DNA of 64,000 nt from Polyporus tsugae (GCA_024305745.1 JAHRBS010000004.1:1302001-1366000), one strand, 5' to 3'; positions 45,561 to 59,318 are shown, counted from the first letter of the stretch. The notes: generated by a model from the sequence alone, not told the origin. Numbers and translations: made by a program.

Positions 45561-46803
45561 ATGTCCAATCTCGACGACGACCCACGCTCGTTCACCATCC
45601 GCGTCCCCGCAACCTCAGCCAACATCGGCCCTGGCTTCGATGTCGTCGGCCTCTCCCTCTCCTTGCATCTCACACTCACCGTCAAGCTCACCCCCTCCGC
45701 CTCCCCTGTACCCCCCGCGATAACCTACTCGGGCGAAGGCGCCGACGAAGTCCCCCTCAATGCCTACAAGAACCTCACGACCCGCGTCGCGCTCTACGTC
45801 CTCCGCTGCAACGGTATCCCCAGGTTTCCCTCCGCACTGACTCTCCACTGCGCGAACGAGATCCCGTTCGGCCGCGGGCTCGGCTCGTCCGGCGCCGCCG
45901 TCGTCGCGGGCGTGCTCCTCGGCAACGAGCTCGGCCAACTGCGCCTCTCCCGCGAGCGCATGCTCGACTTCGCGCTCATGGTCGAGCGCCACCCCGACAA
46001 CGTCACCGCCGCCCTCGTCGGCGGCTTCGTCGGCTCGTACCTCCGCGAGCTCGACGCCGCCGCAACCGAAGCCGCGAGCGTGCCCCTCAGCGAGGTCCTC
46101 CCGGAGTACCCGCCCGACGCGGGCGAGGGCTGGGGCATGGACCCGCCGCAGCCTCCGCTCGGGATCGGGCACTTCGTGCGCTTTGGGTGGGCGGGGAGCA
46201 TCAAGGCGTTGGCGATCATCCCGAGGTTCGAGCTGAGCACGGCTACGGCGCGGAGCGTGCTCCCGGACCAGTACTCCAGGAAAGACCTCGTACGTCCCTT
46301 TCCTTCAACCCATCTCATCGCCCCTTTGTTCATTCGGTGGCTGGTCGGGCGTGTCAGGTCTTCAACATGCAGCGACTAGCGGTCTTGACGACGGCGCTCG
46401 CGCAGTCGCCACCCGATCCGGAGCTCATCTACGAGGCGATGAAGGACCGCGTCCATCAGCCATACCGCAAAACTCTGGTGAGCGCGCCATCTCCTTTTCC
46501 ATCTTACCCTTTGCGCCCTCGCCCCCGCCCCCCTTTCTCGTACTTAGCGCTGACCGCCAGGGACGCACCCGCACATAGATCCCCGGCCTCCCGGAGGTCA
46601 CGAACAACATCACCCCATCCACACATCCCGGTCTTTTGGGCATCTGCCTCTCTGGTGCAGGGCCAACAATCCTCGCACTGGCGACGGGCGGCTTCGACGC
46701 CATCGCCGAAGATGCGCGTGCCATCTTCAAAAGCCATGGCGTCGAGGTCGACTGGAAGGTGTTGGAGGTTGTCGGCGGCAGCGTCGTACAACAAGATTCA
46801 TAG
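45561..46803 (+). CDS. THR1: Homoserine kinase (357 aa)
   Basis: Three exons, 45561-46289, 46358-46477 and 46579-46803, give 357 codons. It phosphorylates homoserine to O-phosphohomoserine in threonine synthesis. GHMP-kinase motifs are present: RVPATSANIGPGFDVVGLSL near the N-terminus, the ATP loop PFGRGLGSSGAAVVAG, ERHPDNVTAALVGGF, and the C-terminal GICLSGAGPTILALA. Length and motif order match fungal Thr1. The product is cytosolic. The Met at 45561 starts a few residues before the first strand. Confidence 0.95.
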
Positions 46804-47047
46804 TAAATATCAATGTAGAACAACGATACTCACAACCAGCTATACGTCGATGGCCCGAGTGCTCGGGAGCCAGCCACCTAACAGAGAAGTTTGGATCATG
46901 ACAAAAACGTGACGTTCATTAGGCATTAGAGAAACATGAGAGCGAACGAAGATATGTATGCTATGGTGGGGTATGCGTGCGTATATACGTGCGAGAGATC
47001 TACCAACGTCCATCCAAGCTCATCAACCCCATCTACGTGCGCCCCGC

Positions 47048-50000
47048 TTAACCGCCGGCGGTCAAGCAGACGGCGCGGGTCGCAACGAGGGCACCGGCGG
47101 CAGCGTCGAACGGCAAGTCGACGGTGAAGAGCACGTCGCTACGGTCACCATTGAGGTAGACCGGCAGGTTGACCCTGTCGGGCGACGCCTCCTCGGACTG
47201 CACCCAGCGGACCTGGGACGGGCCAAGTCGAACGGTCTCCCCGTCGTTCAGGACGAGTTTGTCGGTTGCCCAGGCTGCGCCCTCTAGCACGAGACCTGAA
47301 AAGTAGCCATTAGATGCGTTCATACAGGGCATACAAGAACACTCACCATCAACAATGAATGCACCAGGGTCATTGACCTTCTCGATGTCGAGCTCGAGGC
47401 GCAAGGTTTCTAGACTCCACCTCTTGCGGTGTGCGACGGCTTGCCGCGTTGCGGTGATGTATGCCTCGGGGAAGAACAGACCACCCAACCAGACTTCGAC
47501 GTCGTTGAGGTTGTCCAGTTGAGCAATCTGGTCGAGCTGCGCGAGACGGCGCGCGAAGTTCGCGATCCATTCGGATACACCCATCGCCTTGTGCACCTTG
47601 TAGCGTCGCCAGTGTGTCGGGATGGTGCCTGCAGGGGTGCTGGAGTTAGTAATAAAGACGGGCAACGATCAGAAGGCCGACACCCACCCTTAGTGAGTGA
47701 GCTCATGAGGGTACGCAAGTGGTTCGTCTGCTTGAGCGCACCCTCGCAGACTTGGACGACGTCCGCCAAGTCCTTCCGGACTTGCGACAGAAGCTTGCTA
47801 CCGATGCTGCCCTCGCGGAAGAACAAGCGGTACAAGGGGTCCGAATGCTCCGCGCTCTGCTTCTGCAGTGTATGGAAGTTCTTTGGAAAAACATGAGCTA
47901 TGCTGCTTGTATACCACAGGATGGGTTTGCTCACTACAGGGAGCTGCTGAAGCCATTCACGGCAACGGTCGTGCAGGTTCCGCATCCACGCTGGCTGCTG
48001 AGATTGAGCCGGGCCCGATGGTCCGACAGTAGGGGTTGCCTCATCGTCATCGTCAGCCAACATACGCATCTTGCGCAGTTTGCCGAGCAGTTCGTTTCCT
48101 GCATGGCGATGAGTAAACGAGTTCTATATGCCGGAAAAAAACCGACAGGGTTTACCTTGAGCAACGGCGATGACACGTTCGGCAGTTGGAGGAAGGCTAA
48201 GCCATGAGGGAGGTTCCCGGTCAGGTAGCTGCTGGACCCAGGACAAGAAGTGCTCAAGCTTGGTGCCATCAGGAACGGTGAGAACCTGAGAACCGGTGAC
48301 ACTGGGAACGAGGTCGAAGTCGACATTGTACGCGGAAGGGGTGAAAAGTCCATCCACGAACGCATCCACGATCCTCTGGTCGAAGTCGCTGTCGACCCTG
48401 CCACCATAGACCGACTGTTTGACGAGTGTGCGGATGGCATCCCAAGGAATGGCCGCTGGATCGACGTTTGCACGGCCTTTCGCGACGCTATTAAGCCAGA
48501 TGTCGATCGTAGTGAACGCAGCGGCCATATCGGAGTCGTTGAAGTCGTACGTCTTGCTCCATCCGAGGGGAACATAGCGTAGACGCTCCTGCACAACAGC
48601 GTGGAACCATGCAAGGAGGAAGTACAAACGTACTTTCTCCGCAGGGCCCTGAGTAAGACGGTTGGAAGGAATGTTGCGCAGAGAGTCCGAGAGGTTGGCC
48701 TTGATACCCGGAGGCGGCTCGTTCATGAGGATGCGGGACTGGCGGAGAATGTTGACAGGGATGCTCGGGTTCGCCTCCATCGTAAGGAACAGACGGAAGT
48801 TCCTATGCGGGTTGAGAGTCTGCAGCTTCTTCTCCAACTGTCCCAGCCAAGACGGTGCGAGGTGGACGTTCTTGAGCAAGACCCAAGACCCTTGACGGGC
48901 GGCCAACGCAACAGCCTGATCCGCCAAGGTGAAACCTTCCTGCGAGCCCATGGCGACTGAGACGCAGCGAGAACTCGTGTTTTGGACGAGGTTCTCCACA
49001 CGGTAACTGGCATCGTAGCCGGGTACGGAGACAAGGGCCAAAGGAGTCGCCGGCTGAATCTCATCAGTGACGATCTTCGCAAGCTCGTAGGCAGCTTCGG
49101 CAGCGATATCGGTCTGGAACACCGTCTTGACGAAACCGGCGGTAGACTGCAAAAGACGATCTGGCCGCAAACACTTGATGATAATCATATTCCGAATAGC
49201 CTCAACGGCGGCTAGGAAATAGTCACTGTTAATTGACCTAGATACGTCAGGGGGGTGATGGACTTACGTGTGCTGGGATCCCAAGGCGAAGGGACGGATT
49301 GCTCTGGGCTGACTGACTCTAAGAACGGGATCCATTCATCTTCGTGTTCGGTGAGATGTGTGAGGACGGGTTTGAACATGGGGTGCTTGGCAAACGTGAC
49401 GACACGTTGCGTCTGGTCGGGAGTAAGGATAGTAGATTGGACGGCGTCCGCGACAGTAACAGCACCGTCGCCGCTCTCTAGGAAGAACTCCAATTCGTCG
49501 GCGATATCCTCTACGCCGCGAAGTTTCATCTGTGCGAGGAGTACAGCGAGCATGACGTGATCGCGATGGAGTAGTGCGCGGGACGTCCTCTTGTAGACAA
49601 TGACGAATAGGTCATTGATCAAAATCTCCCTACGCTTGGCATAGTCAGAGACGCCTTGCAAGTTCGGGTTATGATGGAGGATATAGTCGAAGATGTCGAG
49701 GAAGAAGCGCAGCGAGAACTGGTAGAAGTGGTTGACGAGGTTCAGCTGCTCGAGAATGAAGAATACTGCACTGCAGGCTTGTGCGAGAGGAAGGTACTCG
49801 GCGGTGACCTCTTCGACCTCCTTGATGACAACGTCAGTTTCCTCCACCTTGCGAGTGATCTCGGCGGCCTCTCGCTTAAGTGTCTCCAAGGTGTTGATGA
49901 CTTTGTCGTCGTCCAAGATGTTGCCTGAGGACTCGTTGAGCGCCTGAAGAAGCAGTTTCTCAAGGGTGCGGAGCCGGAGACGGAACTCTCCCTGCATCTT

Positions 50001-53000
50001 CATGAGGTCTGTGCGTTTTCGTTCGGTGTCCGCGCGCTCGACCTTGAGCACCTGATCCAAAGACTGACTTTGCAGACTGCTCCTTGTCATCGTGAAGTTG
50101 ACGAAGGTCACACGACTGCAGATATCCGGGGAGAACTCGACGGAAGGATCGCGGGTGGAGAGGAACATGGTGAATGATGGGGAGAAGTCGATGTCTTGGT
50201 TGCCAAGGCGGATGAGAACCCGACCACCGGTACGCCGAATCTCCCTGTTGAGAACGGGGTTGAGAATAGGGTCGAGGTGCTCGACGTCCTGAATGAGGAG
50301 AGTGTTGCCGAAACGGAGGGCACTCTCCAAGACCTTCAAGAATGCTTCGTCGAGGAAACTAGTGACAGTGATCTTCCGGTCCTTGTACTCGTTCAGCAAG
50401 AACGTTGTGGCCTGGCCGGTAGGATCGATGATGAGCGGGTAACGACTGTAGCGCTTGATCATGATAGCGTTCTCCGTGCACAGGTTGTCAGAGGGAAGAG
50501 ACTTCGACTGCCAGTTAAGACGGTCGTCGGCATTCGACAGATATTCGGGGAGAGAGAGCTCCGTCTTGAACTTGATAGCGGCATCGCTGAGGTGAGACGA
50601 CCACTCCTGCCACATCTGCTCACGGTACTGCTGATCGAAGAAGCCAGCGTATGCCAAGAAGGCTGCCGACAACAAGACGTCGCCGACGATAGTGCCCATC
50701 TCTGTGTCGAAGGTGCGGCTGCCATCCTCCCAACGGGTCTTCTCGGAGGACAAACTCTCCAACAACCTCATGCTACGATCCACCTTGCCCTCGACGCGCT
50801 CCATCTCCCCCTTGATCGCCTCAGTCTCACGAATAAGACCGGCGTATTCCTCCTTGTAGCGCTCGATACTGGTCTCAAGCTCAGCGATCATCGTCACCAT
50901 CGTCGCCGCTTGCTGCTTGGTCGCCTCGGCCTGGTCCTCAAGAGACTGCACTTCGTTGCGCAGAGGCTCCACTTTGTCGAGGATCTCGGAGAAGCGAACT
51001 TGGGCAATCGCCCACTTGACGAGAGGACCGCAAGCTCTACTGGCACGTTGGACAGTCTCAAAGTTGTAAGACGGTCGGCTGAGGAAGTCCTTCTTCATGA
51101 GGTTTCGCAGTTGCTTCGTCATCTGGTTCGCTGTGTCGTAGTTGACGATGCTTTGGATGAAGTCATCACGACGGATGATACCCTGGACCGTCCGCCAGCT
51201 GTCGATCTTGTGGCCCAACAGGGTGCATACAGACTCCATCGCCAACTTGACGGCCTCAGGAGGGTTGGCCATCGCACGGACTTCCTGCAAGTGCTGGCGT
51301 TTGATATTACTGACAGCGGACTGTGCTTCGAGGACAGCAGGCTCGGCATCAGCGAGGTCGGCCATGACAACCTCCCGTCGCTGCTTGATGTTCTTGTCCT
51401 GCTCTGCGAGGGCGGCCTGGATTTCGATAGAAGCCGCCTTCTTCTGTTCTGCTTCCTGCTGGTCGGAAACCATCTGCTTCAGCTTCTCGTTCGCCTCCCT
51501 GTTCTTTGCCTCTAGCTGCGTCCGCTTGATGGCCAAACTCTGCCGAAGCTCCTCGACCTGTTCGACGGTCTCGCGAAGCTTATCGAGACCGACATGCAAG
51601 TGGCGTTGCTGCTCCTCGAGCTCTTCGCGCTTCTCGTTGTGCAAACGCACGTATTGGTTTATGCTAAGGGGCAAATGTTAGCAGCTAAGCAGAGACAGCA
51701 AAGTAGCAACGTACAAGTCGAGGTAGTGGCGCGGGGTGACGTAATTGTAACGTCCTTGACGCCGACTGAGACGTTGGTTGATGTGGTGCATCGACTGGTG
51801 AACGTGGACCAAGCCGTTAACGACAGCAGAACGATGGGTGGGAGGCATAGACAGGTCGCGATAAGCAATCGGGAACATTGTGGGAGGGTTATACGTCTGT
51901 AGATCCAAGTCGAGAGTGTTTGTGAACTCCATGCCGACCTGGAAGAAAGCCTGATCGGACCAGTCGCCGAACCAGTCGAGTACGCAACGATTGAAGAGCG
52001 CAGGGGAAGTGGCCGCACGAGACGCCAGACCATTCTCAGGAGGGTTCATCGTGAACACAACATGGAGGTTCTTCGCGACCTGCTGTGTGAACCAGCGGTA
52101 AAGCTCTTCATGCGAGTCAAGCATGAGACCATCGCGCTGCGAACCCTCCTTGCACGCCGTCATGAGCGCAGCGTGCTCGTCTCCCTCAAACAGGCCCGGA
52201 ACCTCGGCGTTAGCAAGCAGCGTGTTCATCCGCTCCAGGAAACCAGAATCGAGGACGTTCGACTCGTCCATGATGAAGCAGATCTTCTCGCCCTTGCACC
52301 CAGCACGACGGAGGACAGTCCTGAGGTCCTCGTCGAAGTCTTCGCCGGTGTACTTGTTGGAGACCTTGATCTGGAATATGCTGAGACCATTCATCCAAGC
52401 AACGAAACGCGACAAAGTCGTCTAAATAGACGAGGTCAGCACATTCCAGGCAAACAGAGAACAAATCGTAAACAGGCACAAACCTTCCCACTACCAGAAA
52501 CCCCGATGAGGAGCAAGTGACCTTGAACTTGTCGGAAGACACGATCGATACGCAAAACATGGTCCAAGACATCGTTGAAGAGGACGAGCGGGACGTCCAA
52601 CTCCTCTTCGTAGAAGACACGTAGGCGAGCCTTCGTGTACTCGCGGAGAGCCTCGCGATCGACGGGGATGTAATTCTTCGACGTCCAGTTGGAGAACAAG
52701 ATGGGGCGGAAAAGTGCCTCGTCACGATTGATGGTCGGGAAGTGCTCCATAGCGGCGTTGTCAATAGTCTCGTCCGTCCATCGCTTCTCCTCCTCAGTGA
52801 CGAGACGGTCCTGGAAGAGACGTAGCGCCTCGTGCGCCCAGACGCGAACCAAACCTTCGACGGACAGGATCTCCAGAGGTCGAATTGCCTCGTAGATACC
52901 GCGTACCCATCGAGTAAGCTCACGAGGAGAGTAGACGTAGTGGGCTTGGATATCGGTAGTGAACCGCTTCTGAGAGGCAAGGTAGAGGGCGACCATGGCG

Positions 53001-56000
53001 TCTGTAAGGGGCTCGGCGTACGCGCGAAGGTTGGGGACGACCTTGAGCAGTGCGCGGTTGTAAGTTCCGTAGATCTGCTTGAGCGACAGCTCTCCAGGGT
53101 AGTCGACCATGACCAAAGGCGCGTGGCGCAGGAAACGGTGGCTGAGCGGCACACGGCCAGGGTCAGTTGGAGGGTTACATGCGCCGACAAACTGGATGCG
53201 CTCGAGCTTGACCCAAGCCATATCGCTCGTCCTCCAATAACCACCACACTCGACCAATTGACGGATGAACGAGATGACGCGCTGGGTGCCGTACTTATCA
53301 GTGGCGGGCAGATTAATTTCATCGCAGAAGACGACGAGCCACCGGCCGATTTGGGTTGGGGCGAGGATGACTCCGTTTGGTGTCTTGCGGTACTCGCAGT
53401 ACTGCTCGAAGGTCTTGAGGATGAGCTCGGGGACGGTAGCACTGGAGAAGTTCAAGCCGACGACTTCCATGTCTGGGAGCTTGCGAAGAGCGCTGAAGAG
53501 CGTCATGGTCTTTCCGGAACCTGGAGGACCACAGAGCATCAAAGGTTTGTGCTCGGAGAGCCACGAGTACAGAACCTCCTCGTGGCGGACTGTGTCGACG
53601 GTGGGCACGACGACGTCCGAAGCAGTGACGGCGTGCGACTCGATCTCGATGACCGGAACTCGGGACTGCCATCCAGCCCACTCCCCGTTGGCGACCTGAA
53701 CGTCGTAGTCAAGAAGAGAACCGCCCTGGGTGAGAGGAGGAAGGTCGACACCGGTGTGCTTCCGCACGAAATTGCCGAGCTCAGCACGGAGTTCTAAGCG
53801 AGCATCTCCGGAAAACGCCCAGATGATGTTGACGAGGAGGCGTTTCGTGACGTACTGCTCAACACGCTCGTGGCTGAGAGGGAAGTCGGAGTGCTGGATG
53901 TTGTACTCGACGACATTCCGAACAGTCTTGTTGATGAGCGAGAATAACGTGTTGAGAGCGCGAGTGACAGTGAAGTCCATGATGTGCTCAATCGTCTCCG
54001 CGTACTGCAGCGCAGACATGACGAGCTCGCCTTCACCGAAGAACGGTTCGAGGATGGTGGCAATCTCCTTCTGCGTAGCCAGGTGCGGTGATGCTGCGTT
54101 CTCGTTCGCGTCAGGGCGACGGCCTAGGAGGTCGGCACCTTCGTCGTCCTCGGCGTCCAAAGGCACTGTGGACAGCGTGTCGAGATAGTGACGGAAGACC
54201 ATGGCAGGTTCTACAGCGTCCTCGCTAAACCAGATCATACCACAACGACTGACGGTAGCGAGGGTTGCGTACTTGAGGTGCTCGACCTCGAACATGATGC
54301 GGACGTTGGGCGGCAGGTTGAGACGCTCACCATTCGGGAGGGTCAGGAGTTTGTTGTCATCGAGGACACTGACAGGCTTCTGTGAGCCCGGTAACCAAGT
54401 GGAGTGGGCAGAAGGAAGGACATACCTGTTCAAGTTCTCGACCCATTCGGGGTCGACATCACCATCGAAGATGATCCAATGCCTCTTGCCACTCTCACCG
54501 CGAACGTCGTCAACAATCTTACGCAGCGTGTGCGTGAAGAGACCGTCATTCCACTCGCGAGTCGTCGGGTCGAGCGTACCATAGAGCGCGTCCTTGTGCA
54601 TGGCCTTGGGGTCGATGACATATGAAATACCCTCAACGCCATCGAAACGCTCGAGAGCAGCCAGAAGGACCTGCCACGCGTTACTCTTTCCGCTGCCTGA
54701 AGGGCCGACCATCATGAGACCGTGTTGAATCTTCTGGATCTGGTAGAGCTGCAGGATCTTGCTGACCCAGCGCTCGCCCTCGACGAGACGCCGCTCGGAG
54801 CACACTTGGCTGATCTTCTCGTGAAGTGCGTCCAGGTTGACAGGGACGTAATCGACGCCAGGGAAGACATCGGCCAAGAGGCTAGAAACCAGGAGGGTTT
54901 ATCTCGGAGTCATAGTGCGCATAGATGAACGTACCTCGTCAACAAGGGGACATCATCTGCGACTAGCTTGGGCACGATAGTCTCGGTGACACTCTGGATC
55001 AAGATGACCTGCTCAGAGGCAGCATCCGAGAGACCAGCAGCATCGGCACCGTCCAACGCAGATGCGAGCAAACGTTCACGCTTGAGGATACCGGCGGACG
55101 CCAAGACCGCCTTCAGGGCACGCAAGCCGAAGTCGTAGTGAGGCTGGGGAGAGAGTTGCTCGTCGCAAAGGTTGAAGAATGGAACGATCTTGGACGCGAG
55201 GGATTCTGCCGTACGGAAACCTTGGGAGAACAGCATCACCTGAGCGATGAGTTCTCGGTCGGGTCGGGTCATAGCCATGGGGCGGAACAGCTTGGTCAAG
55301 TTGGGCGGGAGTTGCGAACGACCGGCGTAATTTGGGTTAGTGGTGATGAAGATGCCCATGTTCTTATTCAGCTTGACGTTCTTGCCGACAAGCTCAATCT
55401 CTGTGTTCGGGTTCTTCACCAGTGTCGCAAGACCCTGCTGAATACTTTGGACCTGCTGTGAGACGGCAGACAGGATACGCTCCTCGAGACGGTTGAACTC
55501 GTCGAAACACCCCCATGCGCCAACCTGACAGAGACCGACGAAGATACGACCCATAGCTTGGAAATCGAAGGTCTCGTCACAGCAGAAGACTAGGACGAAA
55601 CGACCAAGTTGGACACCAAGTGCCTTGACGGATTCGGTCTTGCCTGCATTCCAGTCAGTACATGCCAGCCCCCCAATCGGACCAAAAGACTTACCGGTTC
55701 CAGCGGGACCGAAAGGAGAGCCACCAAGTTGATTGTCCAAAGCCTGGGTGAGTGTAAGGTAACACCTGTCCGTAAGCGGGGTCTGAACCAAGCGATCGGG
55801 AACGCCGAGGTACTCCCATCCGTACGGGAACGAGGCATCCGCGACCCGGATGGCTAGTCGCTCCAAGTGGTTTTCTGTGGTCCTATTGAGGTAGAAACGC
55901 ATCTGGTACAACCAGGTGAAGGCGCGGTTGTTGGAGATGTTCTGCTGGAGCAATTGACGTGTAACATCGCGCTGATGGACGAGCTCGGTGATGAGGTGCT

Positions 56001-58361
56001 CGCACTTGCGACGCGTCACGGCGGTGAGCTCCGTCAACACAACGTCGGCAAGAAGATCCAAACCCTGACGGATTGTATCGAGGGGACCTTCCAATGACTG
56101 TGAGCTCTCGAGTGCGCCCTCGACGGAGGCCGTCCAAGCAACCTGGACAGCGAGTGTGACGAGTTGAGCCGGATACTTCTCGAGCCAGGCCATAAATTGA
56201 TCCTGAGGAAGAGGTATGACGCTACCGTAGAATGATTGGAGTTCCCCAACGGCGTCGCAAAGAAGCTCAGACAACGATACTCGCATCTCCGACTCAAGCT
56301 TGCTGAGCCAGTCGTTGATCTTCGGGTAGTCCTTGAGAAGGATGGGGGTCTTGAACTGGACTTCCTCGCCTTCTCGAGAAGCCATCCCCTGGATCTGCGT
56401 CAAGTCATCGTCCAGCATTATGGTCGAGATACCCGCGAACATCTTCTTGAGATGCTTCATGATGCGCAAGATCTCCTTGCTGTTACCGATAATTTCGAGC
56501 AAGTCCTCATCACCGACGAAGTAGAACCGCGGGAAGGAAGCACGCTCCCGCTCCAAATACTCTCCGAGCGCCTTCTGGATCTTGTTAAGCAGGTCAGCGA
56601 GACGCTCGAGGGACTTCTGGATGCCCTGGATGTTCATGACGTCGACGACGAAGGGTGACTTGTACACCTTCTTCATTACGGCCAAGAACTCGGTGTTGAT
56701 GTTCTGGAAACGGGCCGACTCCACTGGGAGAAGGTGCTTGATGTCGGCGCTTCCAGAGAAGATACCCTCCAAGTACACCCATTGTCGTTGGACGTCGATC
56801 CAAACATCTGGGAACCGCGGTTAACGAGTGTGCACTTGACCACGAGAACACGCTCACCGAAGAGAACATGTATGCGGTTGAGTTTCTCTTCCCAGGACCC
56901 GGCCTATCCACAAATCAGCACGGTTCCAGAATTTCCTGGACTAATGTGCATTACCTCTTCTTCGAAGACTGTTCTAAACGGATAAACAACCATGGGACTA
57001 CAGCAGGACTGGGATGCACTCACCCTTGTAGTACGGGGATAACTTCATGGCAGTCAGCGAATTCAAGTTCTCGCTGCACTTGTTGAACAGGTCGTCCCAT
57101 CCTCTACACCCTACGTCAAAATCTTGATCCAGGAAAGCCCAGGCACATCACATACCGGATCAAACGGCATCTGTTCTGGTAATTGACCAGGTCTAGGGTA
57201 TAGTTGGTCCATGTCTCCTTGACTTGCCGGATGTACTCCTCGAGAGCCATCTACGGCGCAATGAATAAATAGGGCAGTTCCAGGCACAACAAGTTACTCA
57301 CCTCTCCCTGCGCTTGTATAATGACCTCCTTAATAAGGTTCTCGTTCTTCCGCAGGTCCATATCGTAAACATGGCCAAGGGTCATCCTAAGCTGACCATG
57401 AGCATCCCTTCGGACTCATCGTGTGCCTAGACTGTACTCACAAAGGCAGACTGATCTGCGACGGCACCCGCAAAACCTTGAACAACTGTTTCCAATGTCT
57501 GTCCTTCAAAGCCTCCGACTTGAGCTCGCCGATGAGGGTGTTCGACTTGAGAAGCCCCCTCAACACATCCTGCACATACTCGAACGCCGCATACTGGCGC
57601 ATACGTGTCGGCATTTCCTTCGTCGACGATAGCAACCCATCGAGCTGTTGCCTCAGCTTCCTCGGCTGCACCGTGGCCCACGTCATCTCCCTCAGCTCTC
57701 CAACCTGGTTCCACACTCCCGACAGCGCCGTCCAGACCGCCTTGAGGTCGCGCAGCTCTTCGAAGACGGGCTCTAACCGCGTGTGGCGGATGAGTTCTAG
57801 GTCGAGCGCCTCCTTCGCCTTGCATACGAGCTCGTAGTCTTCTTGTACACGCGTGAGCTTGCCCTCGAAGATGTTGATGGTGTTCAGCGCAGTGTCGGCG
57901 CGCATATTGCCTTGCACGGGGCGAGTCTGCTCCCATTCCTGGATGATATCGTTAATCTTGTTCTCAACGATCTTGTCTTCCGCGACAATCTTGAGTTGTA
58001 GGCCGGCTGTGACGCAGTCAGTAATGCGCCCTCCCGCCCAAGCACTGGCACGCACCTAATTGTTCCTGGATGGAATCGTTCTTTCTCTTGAGGATCTCAT
58101 TGAAGGCACTCCACTCTCCACGTAGTTGATCGCTGTACAGCCAGTCATCGGGGAATTGGTATCGAAATCGTTCTAGCGTCTTCTCTCCGCCTGCGCAGAG
58201 TTCGATCATAGGGCCCCATGTCTTCGTCTTGCGCTTGAGGTCTTGGACGAAGGTAATGAAGGTAACCGCCGCGGCGGTGGATGAGTTGGAGGGTGCCAAC
58301 AACTGTTATCCGTATCAGCGGGTGCAGCAAACTGGTGACGGCAACGAGAACATACCTCCAT
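47048..58361 (-). CDS. DYN1: Cytoplasmic dynein heavy chain, motor part lacking most of the tail
   Basis: More than a dozen exons. Clear ones at the 5' end are 58361-58356, 58302-58056, 58006-57442, 57386-57302, 57250-57156, 57103-57024, a 14-base microexon 56968-56955, and 56903-56858; long exons follow. The protein (roughly 3,400 aa) begins at the helical region just before the linker ([17 protein letters not shown]-type GEWSAFNEI). It continues through the linker ([21 protein letters not shown]-type [19 protein letters not shown]) and AAA1 with Walker A GPAGTGKT (an in-frame 51-base intron at 55644-55694 splits it). AAA2 (GPSGSGKS), AAA3 (GPPGSGKT) and AAA4 (GVSGSGK) follow, then the coiled-coil stalk and microtubule-binding domain (about 51660-50700), AAA5, AAA6 and the C-terminal domain ending CLTAGG. 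Full-length heavy chains have about 4,300-4,700 residues; here about the first 1,000 (dimerisation, intermediate- and light-intermediate-chain sites) are absent. It moves cargo and nuclei to microtubule minus ends. In Schizophyllum the heavy chain is reported as two genes, and this would be the C-terminal one. Confidence 0.9.
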
Positions 58362-58553
58362 GTTGTTGACACACTGGTTGAGGACAAGTTTAAATAGCAG
58401 GACGCGACGCGTCGCTACAGGAGGCTGTCGGCAATTCCCGAGGCATCCTCGCAGTTCCGCGCCAAACGCACCTCTCCCTCTGACTTCACCACGCTTGTCC
58501 TCTCCAACCACTTCACGACTCTCTTGTACGTTTTTCGACACGCATAGCCCGTC
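58362..58553. promoter_or_regulatory. 192-base divergent region of dynein and SmE
   Basis: The start codons of dynein (minus) and SmE (plus) are only 192 bases apart. A minus-strand TATTTAAA at 58396-58389 is 28 bases before the dynein ATG, unusually close for a TATA box, so transcription may begin at or just before this ATG. The minus-strand frame stays open to 58541 but has no ATG. Confidence 0.55.
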
Positions 58554-59149
58554 ATGTCAGGCCGCCAGCAGAGGGTGATGGTTCAGCCCATCGTGAGTCT
58601 TTGGCCAATCCCTCTCGCGCGTGGAGCGTTCCTAACAGCTTCATCTAGAATGTAATCTTCAAGAACTTGCAGCAGGTATGTTCCTTATTACGATAAGAGG
58701 GTCAAGCTAACTTGGTCTTGCAGAAATCAAAAGTCGTGATCTGGTTGTACGACAACATCGAGATGCGTATTGAGGGAACTATCATTGTGCGTGTCCAGAA
58801 TGCACCTTCAAGCCCTCCGCGTTGAACTTCAGTATGCACGAAGGCGACAGCTTCTTCATTGCACATATCTTACTGCGCGCGATGAGTGTTTCCACTCAAT
58901 TTCTATGCATTCTCTCAACCCTACGAGTCTAAAGCCGAGGCTGATGGACTTCCTTTCAGGGTTTTGATGAGTTCATGAACGTCGTGATTGACGATGCGGA
59001 GGAGGTATATGTGAAGGATGCGAAGCCCAGGCGAGAACTCGGTGCGTGGTTATCTCTTCTCGTTTCACACTGGTAGCTAAGTCTGCCGTTCATTAGGTCG
59101 TATCCTACTAAAAGGTGACAACATTACGCTCATCCAACAACTGGTTTGA
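58554..59149 (+). CDS. SME1: Small nuclear ribonucleoprotein SmE (87 aa)
   Basis: Five exons, 58554-58592, 58649-58675, 58724-58786, 58960-59041 and 59097-59149, give 87 codons. SmE is one of seven Sm proteins that form the ring around spliceosomal snRNAs. Both Sm motifs are present: [40 protein letters not shown] split over exons (Sm1), and GRILLKGDNITLIQQ (Sm2). The length matches the family. The 27-base second exon is in phase 0. Confidence 0.95.
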
Positions 59150-59318
59150 GCGGCAGCCTCGTTTCTTGACTCCTGTAAAAGTGGCCTTCTTGCGCACCTG
59201 TTGTACGTTTCTTGCTGTGATATTACTCTCGATGCCAAGCTATCAATCGCAACCTTGGACCCACACTCGGCGATTATCATAGCATGCAACGAAAGCAATA
59301 CGAATTAGACAGCAAATA

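Noticed and set aside
50196..51515. Plus-strand open frame of 439 codons
   Set aside because: It lies opposite the dynein stalk exon, where the minus strand has unmistakable stalk and AAA sequence. It is a codon-bias shadow.
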